Source: RPQJ01 sp963732375 (GTDB lineage: Bacteria; Pseudomonadota; Gammaproteobacteria; Steroidobacterales; Steroidobacteraceae). From it: a stretch of DNA of 64,000 nucleotides. Location of the stretch: NCBI GenBank assembly GCA_963732375.1, contig CAVSZE010000013.1:124001-188000 (forward strand), read 5' to 3'. The number at the start of each line of letters is the position of its first letter. The first letter of the stretch is position 1. Positions 26,917 to 35,275 of this stretch are shown here, one piece after another. Position numbers and translations under genes: made by a program. The notes under the pieces were generated by a model. It saw only the letters and a list, made by a program, of their open reading frames with translations, ran no database searches and was not told where the DNA came from.

Positions 26917-27915
26917 ATGCGATACCGACGCAGCGACTTCGACGTAACGAACACCGTGCAGGTGAGTTCCGTCGCGTCGGTGCGGCGCGCAGTCGAGGAG
27001 ATTTTCTCCCAGGCATGGCCCTCCGGCCAGGTCGATCGAGTCTCCGCGGCATTCGGTGATTTCGAGCGGCTGTTCACCGGGCAGTTCCCGGGTTACTTCG
27101 GCTGCGATACCGTCTATCACGACCTGCAGCACTCGCTCGACGACACGCTGGCGATGGCGCGACTGCTCGCGGGCTATGACCGTTCGCACGCGGCCGACCA
27201 GCGTCTCGGCCCGGAACGCGCCGCGATGGGAATCGTCACCGCGCTGTTCCACGACGCGGGCTATATCCGCCAGACCGATGACACGCAGCATCGTAACGGA
27301 GCGGAGTTCACGCTCACGCACGTCGGACGCAGCGCGCAATTCCTCGCGAGATACCTTCCATCCATCGGCATGGCTGAATGGGTGCCGGTTGCGACGCAGA
27401 TCGTGCACTTCACCGGGTACGAACTTCCGTTCGACCAGATCCGCCTCGACGAGGCGCGTGACCGAAAGGTTGGCCACCTGCTGGGAACGGCCGACATGAT
27501 CGCGCAGATGTCCGATCGCTGTTACCTGGAGAAGTGCCGCGACCGGCTCTATCCTGAATTCGTGCTCGGCGGCGTGGCTGTTTCGAACAGCGAGGAAGGT
27601 GGGCTCAAGGTCGTTTACGGCTCGGGCCTCGATATCCTCAGGCACACGCCCGAGTTCGTGGCGGAGACGATGCGCACGCGCCTCGACGGTGAATTCGGCG
27701 GCGCCTACCGCTACGTCGAGCCGCTATTCGGCGGCCGCAATCCCTACATGGAAGCGATCGAGCGGAACCTCGAGTACCTGAAACAGGTGCTGCACACCAA
27801 GCGGTGGTCGATGCTGCGCCGCGAACCGCCGTGTTTCACCTGGGAAAAGAATCCGCTGCAGAACATGCGGACACTGGTCATCGACCGCCTGAAGGCAGCC
27901 GTCGCCGCCGCGTAG
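26917..27915 (+). CDS. HD-domain phosphohydrolase-like protein, function unknown
   Basis: The 332-residue protein contains an HD-type metal site: YHDLQHS early and ALFHDAGY about 50 residues later, with further histidines in HRNGAEFTLTHV and IVHFTGYE. This fits the HD/PDEase superfamily of metal-dependent phosphohydrolases. I see no receiver, GGDEF or membrane segment, so it is a stand-alone cytosolic enzyme whose substrate could be a cyclic nucleotide or other phosphoester. I prefer the ATG at 26917 to the TTG at 26869. The TAG stop at 27913-27915 forms the first three bases of a palindromic repeat. Confidence 0.75.
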   Translation: MRYRRSDFDVTNTVQVSSVASVRRAVEEIFSQAWPSGQVDRVSAAFGDFERLFTGQFPGYFGCDTVYHDLQHSLDDTLAMARLLAGYDRSHAADQRLGPERAAMGIVTALFHDAGYIRQTDDTQHRNGAEFTLTHVGRSAQFLARYLPSIGMAEWVPVATQIVHFTGYELPFDQIRLDEARDRKVGHLLGTADMIAQMSDRCYLEKCRDRLYPEFVLGGVAVSNSEEGGLKVVYGSGLDILRHTPEFVAETMRTRLDGEFGGAYRYVEPLFGGRNPYMEAIERNLEYLKQVLHTKRWSMLRREPPCFTWEKNPLQNMRTLVIDRLKAAVAAA

Positions 27916-27962
27916 GGGACATTCTCCTTTTTTCGCTTTTGGAAAAAGGAGAATGTCCCCTA
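27913..27962. repeat. Palindromic repeat, copy 2
   Basis: The arm 27913-27932 (TAGGGGACATTCTCCTTTTT) is perfectly complementary to 27943-27962, with a 10-nt loop. It shares its arm core with the element at 18487-18534. Its right flank also has spaced CCCTA-like units like copy 1. It lies between convergent genes (the HD protein and the LOG gene) and could act as a two-way terminator. Its left arm supplies the HD gene's stop codon. Confidence 0.8.
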
Positions 27963-27972
27963 TGCCTGATCC

Positions 27973-28506
27973 CTACGCCAGTTCGTCGAGCAGCGCCGCA
28001 TGGTCGCTGCCGACCCTGAGCAGTGCACGGTGCGCGGGTTTCACGAACCCCGAGGCGACCGCGCAATCCAGGTACGCAACCAGGTCGTCGTAGTACCCAT
28101 TTACGTTCAGTAGGCCGTTCGGCTTCGGGTCGAGCCCGAGCTGCGACCAGCTAAGCGCTTCGAAGAGTTCGTCCAGGGTGCCGATTCCGCCCGGTAGCGT
28201 CAGGAAGGCATTCGCGAGCGCCCCCATCCGGATCTTGCGTTCCGTCAGCGTACCGACGATCTCGAGTTCGCTGAGGCCGTCATGCCCGACTTCCCATTCG
28301 TACAGGAACCTCGGGATCACGCCCACGACGCGCGCTCCAGCGGAGAGCGCTGCGTCGGCCAGCACGCCCATCAGTCCGACGCTGCCGCCGCCGTAGACCA
28401 GCGTCCATTCGCGGCGCGCGATCTCGAGTCCCACCGCGCGCGCGGCGGCCTCAAACGCGGGGTCCGCACCGACGGACGATCCGCAGAAGACGGCGATTGC
28501 AGTCAA
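27973..28506 (-). CDS. LOG family protein (TIGR00730 type)
   Basis: The 177-residue Rossmann-like protein has VYGGGSVGLMG and the signature PGGIGTLDELFEALSW (the PGGxGTxxE motif). This motif defines the LONELY GUY/LOG family, and characterised members are nucleoside 5'-monophosphate phosphoribohydrolases. The start is TTG at 28506 (MTAIAVFCGSS), overlapping the trpA stop by 4 bp. It is therefore the last cistron of the trp operon. No link between LOG activity and tryptophan synthesis is known to me. Confidence 0.9.
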   Translation of the reverse strand: MTAIAVFCGSSVGADPAFEAAARAVGLEIARREWTLVYGGGSVGLMGVLADAALSAGARVVGVIPRFLYEWEVGHDGLSELEIVGTLTERKIRMGALANAFLTLPGGIGTLDELFEALSWSQLGLDPKPNGLLNVNGYYDDLVAYLDCAVASGFVKPAHRALLRVGSDHAALLDELA

Positions 28507-29276
28507 GGCCTCAGCGCCTGGACGAAGCCCGCTGGATCCTCACCGCGCTCGAGCACCTCGACCAACGCCGAGCCCACCACCACGCCGTCAACGTGCCCTG
28601 TCATCCGGGCCACCTGCTCCCGGCTTCGGATGCCGAACCCGGCGCAGACCGGCAGCGGCGACACGGCACGCACGCGATCCATGTATCGGAGCACTTCGTC
28701 CGGCACGGCGACGCTCTTGCCCGTCGTGCCGGTCATGGTCACTGCGTACACGAAGCCCTGGCTCGCCTCGCACAGCATCGCGAGCCTCGCGGCCGGCGTC
28801 ACCGGAGTGACCATCTGCACCAGCGCCAGCCCTGCGCGATCAAGCGCCTGGCGGATCTCCGCGCTTTCCTCGTACGGCAGGTCCGGAATGATGAACCCTG
28901 CAACGCCCGAGGACGCCGCCGCCTCCGGCAAGCGCTCGAGCCCGTAGGCCAGCAGTGGGTTCAGGTAGCTCATCAGCAGCAGCGGCGCCGTTGGCCGCGG
29001 CTGCATCGAGCGCAGCTCCTCCAGCAACCACGGCAGCGTGAACCCGCCCTGCAGCGCGACGTGACTGGCGCGCTGGATCGTCATGCCGTCGGCCATCGGA
29101 TCGGAGAACGGCACGCCGATCTCCACCACGTCCGCGGCGGCTGCGATTGCAGCGAGGTTCCGCCGGAAGCCCGCGCGATCGGGGAACCCGCCAGTCATGA
29201 AACCGACGATGGCGGGACAGCCGGAGGCCGCCCTCGCGCGGATCGCGGCACTGATCGTGTCACGGGGCTTGCTCAT
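28503..29276 (-). CDS. trpA: Tryptophan synthase alpha subunit
   Basis: TrpA cleaves indole-3-glycerol phosphate to indole and glyceraldehyde 3-phosphate and channels indole to TrpB. The 257-residue TIM barrel has the catalytic Glu52 in VEIGVPFSDPMADG, the second acidic residue in IIPDLPYEES, and GFGIRSREQV for phosphate binding. The ATG at 29276 shares one base with the trpB stop (TGATG), showing tight coupling. The frame is open far upstream through trpB, but that is a shadow. Confidence 0.96.
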   Translation of the reverse strand: MSKPRDTISAAIRARAASGCPAIVGFMTGGFPDRAGFRRNLAAIAAAADVVEIGVPFSDPMADGMTIQRASHVALQGGFTLPWLLEELRSMQPRPTAPLLLMSYLNPLLAYGLERLPEAAASSGVAGFIIPDLPYEESAEIRQALDRAGLALVQMVTPVTPAARLAMLCEASQGFVYAVTMTGTTGKSVAVPDEVLRYMDRVRAVSPLPVCAGFGIRSREQVARMTGHVDGVVVGSALVEVLERGEDPAGFVQALRP

Positions 29277-30520
29277 CACAGCACCCCCTTGAGCAGCGTT
29301 CGCTGCAGCGTCGGCATGTCCTTGTCGCCGCGCCCCGAAAGGCCGATCAGGATGCGGCAGCCGGGATTCGACTTCGCATACCGCTTCGCACCCGCGAAGG
29401 CGTGTGCACTCTCGATCGCGGGCAGAATCCCCTCGGCCTGGCAGCACTCCGCCAGCGCCTCGAGCGACTCGCCATCCTCCGCGGCCTCGTAGGTCACGCG
29501 GCCGATCGTCGCGAGCAGCGCGTGCTCGGGCCCGACGCCCGGATAGTCGAGCCCCGCGGAAACCGAATGCGTTTCCTGCACCTGCCCGTGTTCGTCCTGC
29601 AGCAGCAACGAGTAGCAGCCCTGCAGCACGCCGGGCCGCCCGTAGGCCAGCGACGCGGCGTTCTGGCCGAGCCCGGTGCCGGTGCCGCCGGCCTCGAAGC
29701 CCAGCAGCTTCACGCCGAGGTCGCGGACGAACGGATGAAACAGGCCGATCGCATTCGAGCCGCCACCCACGCAGGCGACCGTGACGTCGGGCAGCGCGCC
29801 TGCCTGTTCGAGCATCTGCGCGCGCGCCTCCACGCCGATCACGGACTGGAACTCGCGCACCATGTAAGGGTACGGGTGCGGCCCGACAGCCGATCCCAGC
29901 AGGTAGTAGGTGCCGTCTGGATCGGACACCCAGTCGCGCAGCGCCTCGTCGATCGCCGCGCGCAGTGTCTGGTCGCCGCCGGTGACCGGCACGACTTCCG
30001 CACCGAGCAACTTCATGCGTCCGACGTTCGGCGCCTGCCGCTCCATGTCCACGGCGCCCATGTAAACGACGCAGGGCAGGCCAAGGCGCGCGCAGGCGGC
30101 CGCAGATGCAACGCCGTGCTGCCCCGCCCCCGTCTCGGCGACGATGCGCTTCGCGCCGAGTCGCTTCGCGAGCAGCGCCTGGCCGATGGCGTTGTTGATC
30201 TTGTGCGCGCCCGTGTGCGCGAGGTCCTCGCGCTTGAGCCACACCTCAGCGCCCCAGCGGCGCGACAGTTCGCGCGCGAAGGTGAGCGGCGTCGGTCGGC
30301 CCACCCAGGTGCGCAGCTCGGACTCGAGTTCAGCGCGAAATGCGGGGTCGGGAAGGATACTGCTCACGCCTTCCTGCAGGCGGTCCAGCGCGGGCACCAG
30401 CGTCTCGGGAACATAGCGCCCGCCGAACGGGCCGAAGCGCCCGCGCTGGTCTGGAAACGCTCCCGCGAGCGCCTGCGCGAGCAGTGCCTCGCGGTCCACC
30501 TTCAATGCCTCGATTCTCAT
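29276..30520 (-). CDS. trpB: Tryptophan synthase beta subunit
   Basis: This PLP enzyme joins indole and serine to form tryptophan. The 414-residue protein has the PLP lysine K107 in HTGAHKINNA, ETGAGQHGVASA, and the glycine-rich phosphate-binding loop CVGGGSNAIGLF. The start FGPFGGRYVPETL is typical. The ATG at 30520 overlaps the trpF stop by one base (TGATG), and the stop overlaps the trpA start in the same way. Confidence 0.97.
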   Translation of the reverse strand: MRIEALKVDREALLAQALAGAFPDQRGRFGPFGGRYVPETLVPALDRLQEGVSSILPDPAFRAELESELRTWVGRPTPLTFARELSRRWGAEVWLKREDLAHTGAHKINNAIGQALLAKRLGAKRIVAETGAGQHGVASAAACARLGLPCVVYMGAVDMERQAPNVGRMKLLGAEVVPVTGGDQTLRAAIDEALRDWVSDPDGTYYLLGSAVGPHPYPYMVREFQSVIGVEARAQMLEQAGALPDVTVACVGGGSNAIGLFHPFVRDLGVKLLGFEAGGTGTGLGQNAASLAYGRPGVLQGCYSLLLQDEHGQVQETHSVSAGLDYPGVGPEHALLATIGRVTYEAAEDGESLEALAECCQAEGILPAIESAHAFAGAKRYAKSNPGCRILIGLSGRGDKDMPTLQRTLLKGVL

Positions 30521-31140
30521 CAGCGACTCTCCTCGACCACCGGGGCCCGGTCCGCCGCGCGGGCGGCCCCGATGAATTCACGAATTCTGTCCAGGTCCTT
30601 CACGCCGCGGGCCGATTCGACGCCCGAACTCACATCGACGCCGAATGGACGGACCACGCTCACCGCGTCTGCGACATTCGCCGCGTCGAGCCCGCCCGCC
30701 AGCACCAGCTGGGTGCGTCGCGCCAGCAGCGCCGCATGCGACCAGTCCGCCTTCTCGCCCGCCCCGCTCCGCGCTGCTTCCAGCAGCAGGCGCGTCGGCA
30801 GTGGCTCGGGCAATCGCGCGCCGCTGCGCACCACCGCCAGCACCCGCTGCGCGCGCGGCAGTTGCAATGATGCAAGGTCTCCGGCGTCCACCTGGATCCG
30901 GTCAGGCCGGATTGCGTCGATGACCGAATCGACCAGCACCTGCGACGGGTGCAGGAACACCGCGACGCGCTCGACTCCCGGTGGCACCGCATCCTGCAGC
31001 GCGCGGGCCTCGTCCACGGACAGGTTGCGCGGCGACTCCGCGTGGAACACGAATCCCACCGCGTCCGCGCCAGCCGCCGCTGCTGCCTCGACGGCTTCGC
31101 GTGACTTGAGTCCGCAGATCTTGATCCAGAGTCGCTGCAC
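30520..31140 (-). CDS. trpF: Phosphoribosylanthranilate isomerase
   Basis: TrpF performs the Amadori rearrangement of phosphoribosylanthranilate. The 206-residue barrel begins WIKICGLKS with the catalytic cysteine. It continues with GADAVGFVFHAESPRNLS, the aspartate in RIQVDAG, and the phosphate-binding end LAGGLDAANV / GVDVSSGVES. It follows trpC after 7 bp and overlaps trpB by one base. Confidence 0.95.
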   Translation of the reverse strand: MQRLWIKICGLKSREAVEAAAAAGADAVGFVFHAESPRNLSVDEARALQDAVPPGVERVAVFLHPSQVLVDSVIDAIRPDRIQVDAGDLASLQLPRAQRVLAVVRSGARLPEPLPTRLLLEAARSGAGEKADWSHAALLARRTQLVLAGGLDAANVADAVSVVRPFGVDVSSGVESARGVKDLDRIREFIGAARAADRAPVVEESR

Positions 31141-31147
31141 GGCCGCC

Positions 31148-31972
31148 TCAGCTGCGCGCCGCGCGGCCGGCAGCTACCAGCTCGCGCACCGCCTGCTTCG
31201 GATCGGCACGCTTCATCAGGCTGGTGCCCACCAGCGCGAGCCGGTACCCGAGCGATGCGACGCGGGCAGCGTCCTCGGGTACCAGCACGCCGCTCTCGGC
31301 AACGCAGGTCCAGTCGGGCGGCATCTTCCCGCGCAACTCCGCGAAGCGCCCGAAGTCGATTTCCAGCGTCTCGAGGTCGCGGCAGTTCAGGCCCATGAGC
31401 ACCTGCTCGTCGCGACCCTCGCGCCCACGCGCGACCTCGTTCGCGGCGTGGAGGTCGCCGGCGCTGAATGCCTCGAGCAGCACGAAGAGTCCGAGCTCTG
31501 CGGCGCAGTCCATCATCGCGACCAGGCGCTCCCGCGGCACCATGCGCACGATCAGCAGCACTCCGGATGCCCCGTAGGCGCGCGCCTCTAGCACCTGGTA
31601 GGGATCCACCAGGAAATCCTTGCGCATCGCCGGGACGCCGTAGGGCTGGAGTACCTCGGCCGCGAGCCGGAGATGATCGAGTTCGCCGCCGAACCGATCG
31701 GGCTCGGTGAGGATCGAGCAGATCGCGGCGCCACCCTCGGCATAGGCCTCGAGCCGCTGCATCGGGTCGATGGTGCTCGCCGACAGGTCGCCCATCGAAG
31801 GCGAGCGCAGCTTGAGTTCCGCAATCAGGTCGAATCCCTCGCGCTCGAGCTTCAGTCGCGGCGGAACCGCGGTACCGAGCGCCGCGGCACGCAGCGCCGC
31901 CTCCGGTACGCGCTCGCGAGCCTCGGCGACGCGGCGGATGCTCGAGCGAACCATGTCAGAAAGAAGACCCAT
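31148..31972 (-). CDS. trpC: Indole-3-glycerol-phosphate synthase
   Basis: TrpC closes the indole ring with loss of CO2. The 274-residue TIM barrel has LIAELKLRSPSMGDLS (catalytic lysine region; the commoner IAEIKKASPS is altered), PVLRKDF-like PAMRKDFLVDPYQV, GLNCRDLETL and VAESGVL. The start may be the ATG at 31972 or one six codons later. A 94-bp gap separates it from trpD, the longest inside this operon. I see no clear promoter or terminator there. Confidence 0.94.
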   Translation of the reverse strand: MGLLSDMVRSSIRRVAEARERVPEAALRAAALGTAVPPRLKLEREGFDLIAELKLRSPSMGDLSASTIDPMQRLEAYAEGGAAICSILTEPDRFGGELDHLRLAAEVLQPYGVPAMRKDFLVDPYQVLEARAYGASGVLLIVRMVPRERLVAMMDCAAELGLFVLLEAFSAGDLHAANEVARGREGRDEQVLMGLNCRDLETLEIDFGRFAELRGKMPPDWTCVAESGVLVPEDAARVASLGYRLALVGTSLMKRADPKQAVRELVAAGRAARS

Positions 31973-32066
31973 GCGAAATGATCGGCCGTGTGGAGTCAGC
32001 GGTTCGGAAGACGTTGCGTCGTGGTCAAGATTGCAGGTCTCGATGCTTCATGGCCGGGGCATCGGG

Positions 32067-33095
32067 CTAGCGAGAGGTGCTACCAAATTCGGCCAGTCGC
32101 GCGATCAGCCTGGCGGCGTCGCCGCGGTCGATCGCAGCGTGCGCGGCCGCGATGCCCTCGGCACAGGATGCCACGGTTCCCATCACCTCCAGCGCGAGCG
32201 CGGCATTCAGCGCAAGCGCATCACGATGCGCCCCGCGGTCCCGCCCCTCGAAGACCGCGCGCAGCGCAGCTGCGTTCTCGGCCGGATTGCCGCCGCCCAG
32301 GTCCACGGTCGCGCAACGCGGCACGCCCAGGTCCAGCGGATCGCGCTGCTCCCTGGACACGCTTCCCGGCCGCACATCGAAAAGCTCGAATGGTCCCACG
32401 GGCGTCGCCTCATCCCACCCGGCAGTACCGTGGACCACGAATACGCGCTCGATCGGCATCCCGGCAAGGGACTCGGCCATCAACTCGGCCGCCTCCAGGC
32501 TGTAGGCGCCGATCAGTGCGAACGGCGGGGCAGCCGGGTTGGTCAGCGGACCGAGCAGGTTGAACACCGTGCGCACGCCGAGCTCACGACGCACGGGGGC
32601 GATCTCCTTCATGGCAGGGTGGTAATGCGGCGCGAACAGGAACGTGAACCCCGTCGCGGCGAGACACTCGCCGGAGGCACGCTCGTCGAGCGGCAGCCCG
32701 AGCCCAAGCGCTTCGAGCATGTCGGCGCTGCCGGCGCGGCTCGATACCGACCGGTTGCCGTGCTTCACCACACGCACGCCCATCGCGGCGACGAGCAGCG
32801 CCGCGCCCGTCGAGATATTGAAGCTGCCCGACGCATCGCCACCGGTGCCCACGACGTCGATCGCGGGCGACCCCTTGGGCAGGCTGGGCCGACGCGCAAG
32901 GCGGCGCATCGCACCCGCGAAACCGCGCAGCTCGCTGGGCGTCACGCCCTTCGAGCGCAAAGCCGCGAGCAGCGCGCCAGCCATGGCCGGGGCGACGTTG
33001 CCCCGGGTCAGGTCGACGAGCAGTTCGCCGGCCTCCGCCTCCGCGAGCTCCTGGCCGTCGAGCAGTCGCTCGAGCGTGTCACGCAGCTCAGCCAC
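32067..33095 (-). CDS. trpD: Anthranilate phosphoribosyltransferase
   Basis: TrpD attaches phosphoribosyl pyrophosphate to anthranilate. The ~342-residue protein has the PRPP-binding VGTGGDASGSFNIST, the acidic segment that binds the second magnesium, and KHGNRSVSSRAGSADMLEALG. I chose GTG at 33095 (MAELRDTLERLLDG). It gives the usual family length and an 8-bp overlap with the trpG stop. Upstream in-frame starts at 33113 (ATG) and 33131 (GTG) would extend into trpG and are also possible. Confidence 0.94.
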   Translation of the reverse strand: MAELRDTLERLLDGQELAEAEAGELLVDLTRGNVAPAMAGALLAALRSKGVTPSELRGFAGAMRRLARRPSLPKGSPAIDVVGTGGDASGSFNISTGAALLVAAMGVRVVKHGNRSVSSRAGSADMLEALGLGLPLDERASGECLAATGFTFLFAPHYHPAMKEIAPVRRELGVRTVFNLLGPLTNPAAPPFALIGAYSLEAAELMAESLAGMPIERVFVVHGTAGWDEATPVGPFELFDVRPGSVSREQRDPLDLGVPRCATVDLGGGNPAENAAALRAVFEGRDRGAHRDALALNAALALEVMGTVASCAEGIAAAHAAIDRGDAARLIARLAEFGSTSR

Positions 33096-33708
33096 CGGAC
33101 ACCGCCGCAGCATCGCGCCGCCGTCCGCCACGCGTGGCGAGGAAATTGCCCATGATGGCCGGCCCGTCCGGGGTCAGGATGCTCTCCGGGTGGAACTGCA
33201 CACCGTCCATGGCGAGTTCCCGGTGCCGGACGCCCATGATCTCACCCTCCGCCGTGGCTGCCGACACCTCGAGCGCCGCAGGCAGCGTGTCGGGCTTGGC
33301 GATCAGCGAGTGATAACGGCCGGCCTCGAATGGCTGCGGCACGCCAGCGAAGATGCCGCGGCCGTCGTGCTCCACCATCGAGACCTTGCCGTGCATCAGC
33401 CGGCCCGCACGGACGATGTCGCCGCCAAGTGCCTCCACCAGCGACTGGTGACCGAGGCACACGCCGAACACCGGAATGCGGCCGGCGAAGGCCTTGATCA
33501 TCTCGATCGAGACGCCCGCGTCGCGCGGCGTGCCCGGACCCGGGGAAATGCACAGGTGCGTGGGCTTGAGTGCCTCGGCCTCGGCCACCGTGATCGCATC
33601 GTTGCGGTGAACCAGTACCTCTGCGCCGAGCACCAGGAAGGCCTGCACCAGGTTGTAGGTGAAGCTGTCGTAGTTGTCCACGAGCAGCAGCCGCGGCGGA
33701 CTCATCAC
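33088..33708 (-). CDS. trpG: Anthranilate synthase glutamine amidotransferase subunit
   Basis: TrpG supplies ammonia from glutamine to TrpE (or, in many bacteria, also to PabB). The 206-residue class I amidotransferase begins LLLVDNYDSFTYNL. It has the catalytic cysteine C84 in VFGVCLGHQS and the His-Glu pair in VQFHPESILT. The start is GTG at 33708, followed directly by an ATG. The GTG overlaps the trpE stop. The final ~15 residues (GGRRRDAAAVSGG) are a poorly conserved tail lying over the trpD start. Confidence 0.95.
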   Translation of the reverse strand: MMSPPRLLLVDNYDSFTYNLVQAFLVLGAEVLVHRNDAITVAEAEALKPTHLCISPGPGTPRDAGVSIEMIKAFAGRIPVFGVCLGHQSLVEALGGDIVRAGRLMHGKVSMVEHDGRGIFAGVPQPFEAGRYHSLIAKPDTLPAALEVSAATAEGEIMGVRHRELAMDGVQFHPESILTPDGPAIMGNFLATRGGRRRDAAAVSGG

Positions 33709-35093
33709 AGTCCCTCCCGGGCAAGTTCCAGCGCGCCCCTGAGTGCCGCGCTCTTGGCGAATACCTCGCGGTACTCGTTGATCGGCACGCTGTCCGCGAC
33801 GATGCCCGCACCCGCCTGGAAACTGTAGGTGTCGCCGTGGAAGACCATGGTGCGGATCGCGATCGCCTGGTCCATGTCGCCGCCGTGGCCGAAATACCCC
33901 ACCGTGCCGCCGTAGAATCCGCGACGCACCGGTTCGAGCTCGTCGATGATTTCCATCGCGCGCACCTTCGGCGCGCCGACCAGCGTGCCGGCGGGAAAGG
34001 CCGCGGCGAACAGGTCGAATGCGTCGTACCCGGGCGCCAGCTCGCCGCGCGTTCCACTGACGATATGCATCACGTGGCTGTAGCGCTCGATCGAGCGGAA
34101 AGGCTCGACGCGCACCGTTCCAGCCGATGCGACGCGTCCCAGGTCGTTGCGCGCGAGGTCCACCAGCATCACGTGCTCGGCGTTCTCCTTCGGGTCGGCA
34201 AGCAGTTCCGCCTCGAGCGCGGCGTCCTCGGCGGCGTCCGCGCCGCGCGGGCGGGTGCCGGCGATCGGTCGCATCTCGGCCTGGCGGCCGTTCAATTTCA
34301 CCAGCGCCTCGGGCGAGGAGCCGACCACCACGCGGTCGCCTAGTTCGCAGTAGTACATGTAGGGCGACGGATTCAGCAGCCGCAGCGCGCGATAAGCCTC
34401 GAAGGGATCGAGGTCGCAGCGGCCGGAGAACCGCACCGACAGCACGAGCTGGTAGACGTCACCCGCGGCGATGTATTCCTTGGTCCGCGCCACGCGCGCG
34501 AGAAAATCGTCCTCGGACAGGCTGGCCTCGGGCGGGCTGAATTTCGCAGCCCAGGCCGGCCCGGGCAGGCCGCCTCGCAGCGCGCGGATGACCTCGCGGC
34601 GCAGGCTCTGCCGCTCGTGCTCGGAACCTGCGTGCAGCAGCGCGGCGCGGCGCGTCAGGTGATCGAATACCAGCAGTGAGCGCGGCGCGACGTAGTGCGC
34701 GTCGGGGCAATCGTCATCGGCCCGGGCGAGCGACGGCAGCCGCTCGAAGTAGCGCACCAGGTCATAGCTCGCCACGCCGACCAGGCCACCGAGCAGCGGG
34801 AACCCGCGGTCGGCAACGTCCGCGTGCGGCGCAGCGGCAAGCGCCCGGCGCAGTGCTGCAAGCAGGTCGGCCTGGTTTTCCGGTCGAGGCAGCAGTTCCT
34901 GCCCCAGTCGCAGCCCCGAGGCGTCGAGCCTGAACTCGAGGCAGTCACCGAATCCAATGAAGGAATAGCGGGCGAGGCGTTCCCCGCCCTCCACGCTCTC
35001 CAGCAGGAAGCGCGGCCGGAACGGCTTCAGCTTCAGGTAGGCCGACACGGGCGTGTCGAGGTCGGCGGCGATATCGAACATTGCGGTCGTCAC
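33705..35093 (-). CDS. trpE: Anthranilate synthase component I
   Basis: TrpE converts chorismate to anthranilate. The protein of ~462 residues has LLESVEGGERLARYSFIG (tryptophan feedback site region, with LLES). The chorismate-binding core includes RPIAGTRPRG, HVMLVDLARNDLGRV and PAGTLVGAPKVRAMEII. I chose GTG at 35093: the minus strand has AGAGGAA about seven bases before it. An in-frame ATG at 35141 lies inside the attenuator's T-run hairpin and cannot be the start. Allosteric and attenuation control are both expected. Confidence 0.95.
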   Translation of the reverse strand: MTTAMFDIAADLDTPVSAYLKLKPFRPRFLLESVEGGERLARYSFIGFGDCLEFRLDASGLRLGQELLPRPENQADLLAALRRALAAAPHADVADRGFPLLGGLVGVASYDLVRYFERLPSLARADDDCPDAHYVAPRSLLVFDHLTRRAALLHAGSEHERQSLRREVIRALRGGLPGPAWAAKFSPPEASLSEDDFLARVARTKEYIAAGDVYQLVLSVRFSGRCDLDPFEAYRALRLLNPSPYMYYCELGDRVVVGSSPEALVKLNGRQAEMRPIAGTRPRGADAAEDAALEAELLADPKENAEHVMLVDLARNDLGRVASAGTVRVEPFRSIERYSHVMHIVSGTRGELAPGYDAFDLFAAAFPAGTLVGAPKVRAMEIIDELEPVRRGFYGGTVGYFGHGGDMDQAIAIRTMVFHGDTYSFQAGAGIVADSVPINEYREVFAKSAALRGALELAREGL

Positions 35094-35129
35094 TTGCGGT
35101 TCCTCTGTCGCGAGGACCCGGGGACGCAC

Positions 35130-35165
35130 AAAAAAACCCATCCCCGGCTGTCTCGCGGAGATAGG
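35130..35165 (-). terminator. trp attenuator terminator
   Basis: On the minus strand CCTATCTCCG (35165-35156) pairs with CGGGGATGGG (35146-35137) through 10 bp with two G-U pairs and a 9-nt loop. Seven T residues (35136-35130) follow. It lies between the Trp-rich leader peptide and trpE, so it is the expected premature terminator of a trp attenuator. Confidence 0.8.
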
Positions 35166-35208
35166 TCCTGGATTCCTGCGAACGAAACGTGCGCGTCCGG
35201 GCCCACTC

Positions 35209-35265
35209 CTAGGAGTGGCGCCACCACCAGCGGCTGTCGAGCGTGTTGTCCGGGCGCGTATTCAT
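35209..35265 (-). CDS. trpL: trp operon leader peptide (three consecutive Trp codons)
   Basis: An ATG at 35265 opens an 18-codon frame, MNTRPDNTLDSRWWWRHS, ending in TAG at 35209-35211. The three TGG codons lie at 35229-35221. Stalling of a ribosome at these codons when Trp-tRNA is scarce would favour an antiterminator over the terminator at 35130-35165. A CCACTCC-TA-GGAGTGG inverted repeat spans the stop codon and could be the 1:2 hairpin. It is too short for ordinary gene finders, but its position and content are diagnostic. Confidence 0.85.
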   Translation of the reverse strand: MNTRPDNTLDSRWWWRHS

Positions 35266-35275
35266 GTCGCAGCGC

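Noticed and set aside
28503..30242. A 579-codon minus-strand protein covering trpA
   Set aside because: Only the part from 29276 matches TrpA. The upstream half is an out-of-frame shadow of trpB.
31973..32066. Possible internal trp promoter in the trpD-trpC gap
   Set aside because: The gap is 94 bp but I could not find paired -35 and -10 elements or a terminator.
35094..35141. N-terminal extension of trpE to an ATG at 35141
   Set aside because: It would place the start inside the attenuator hairpin and T-run. GTG at 35093 has a good ribosome-binding site.
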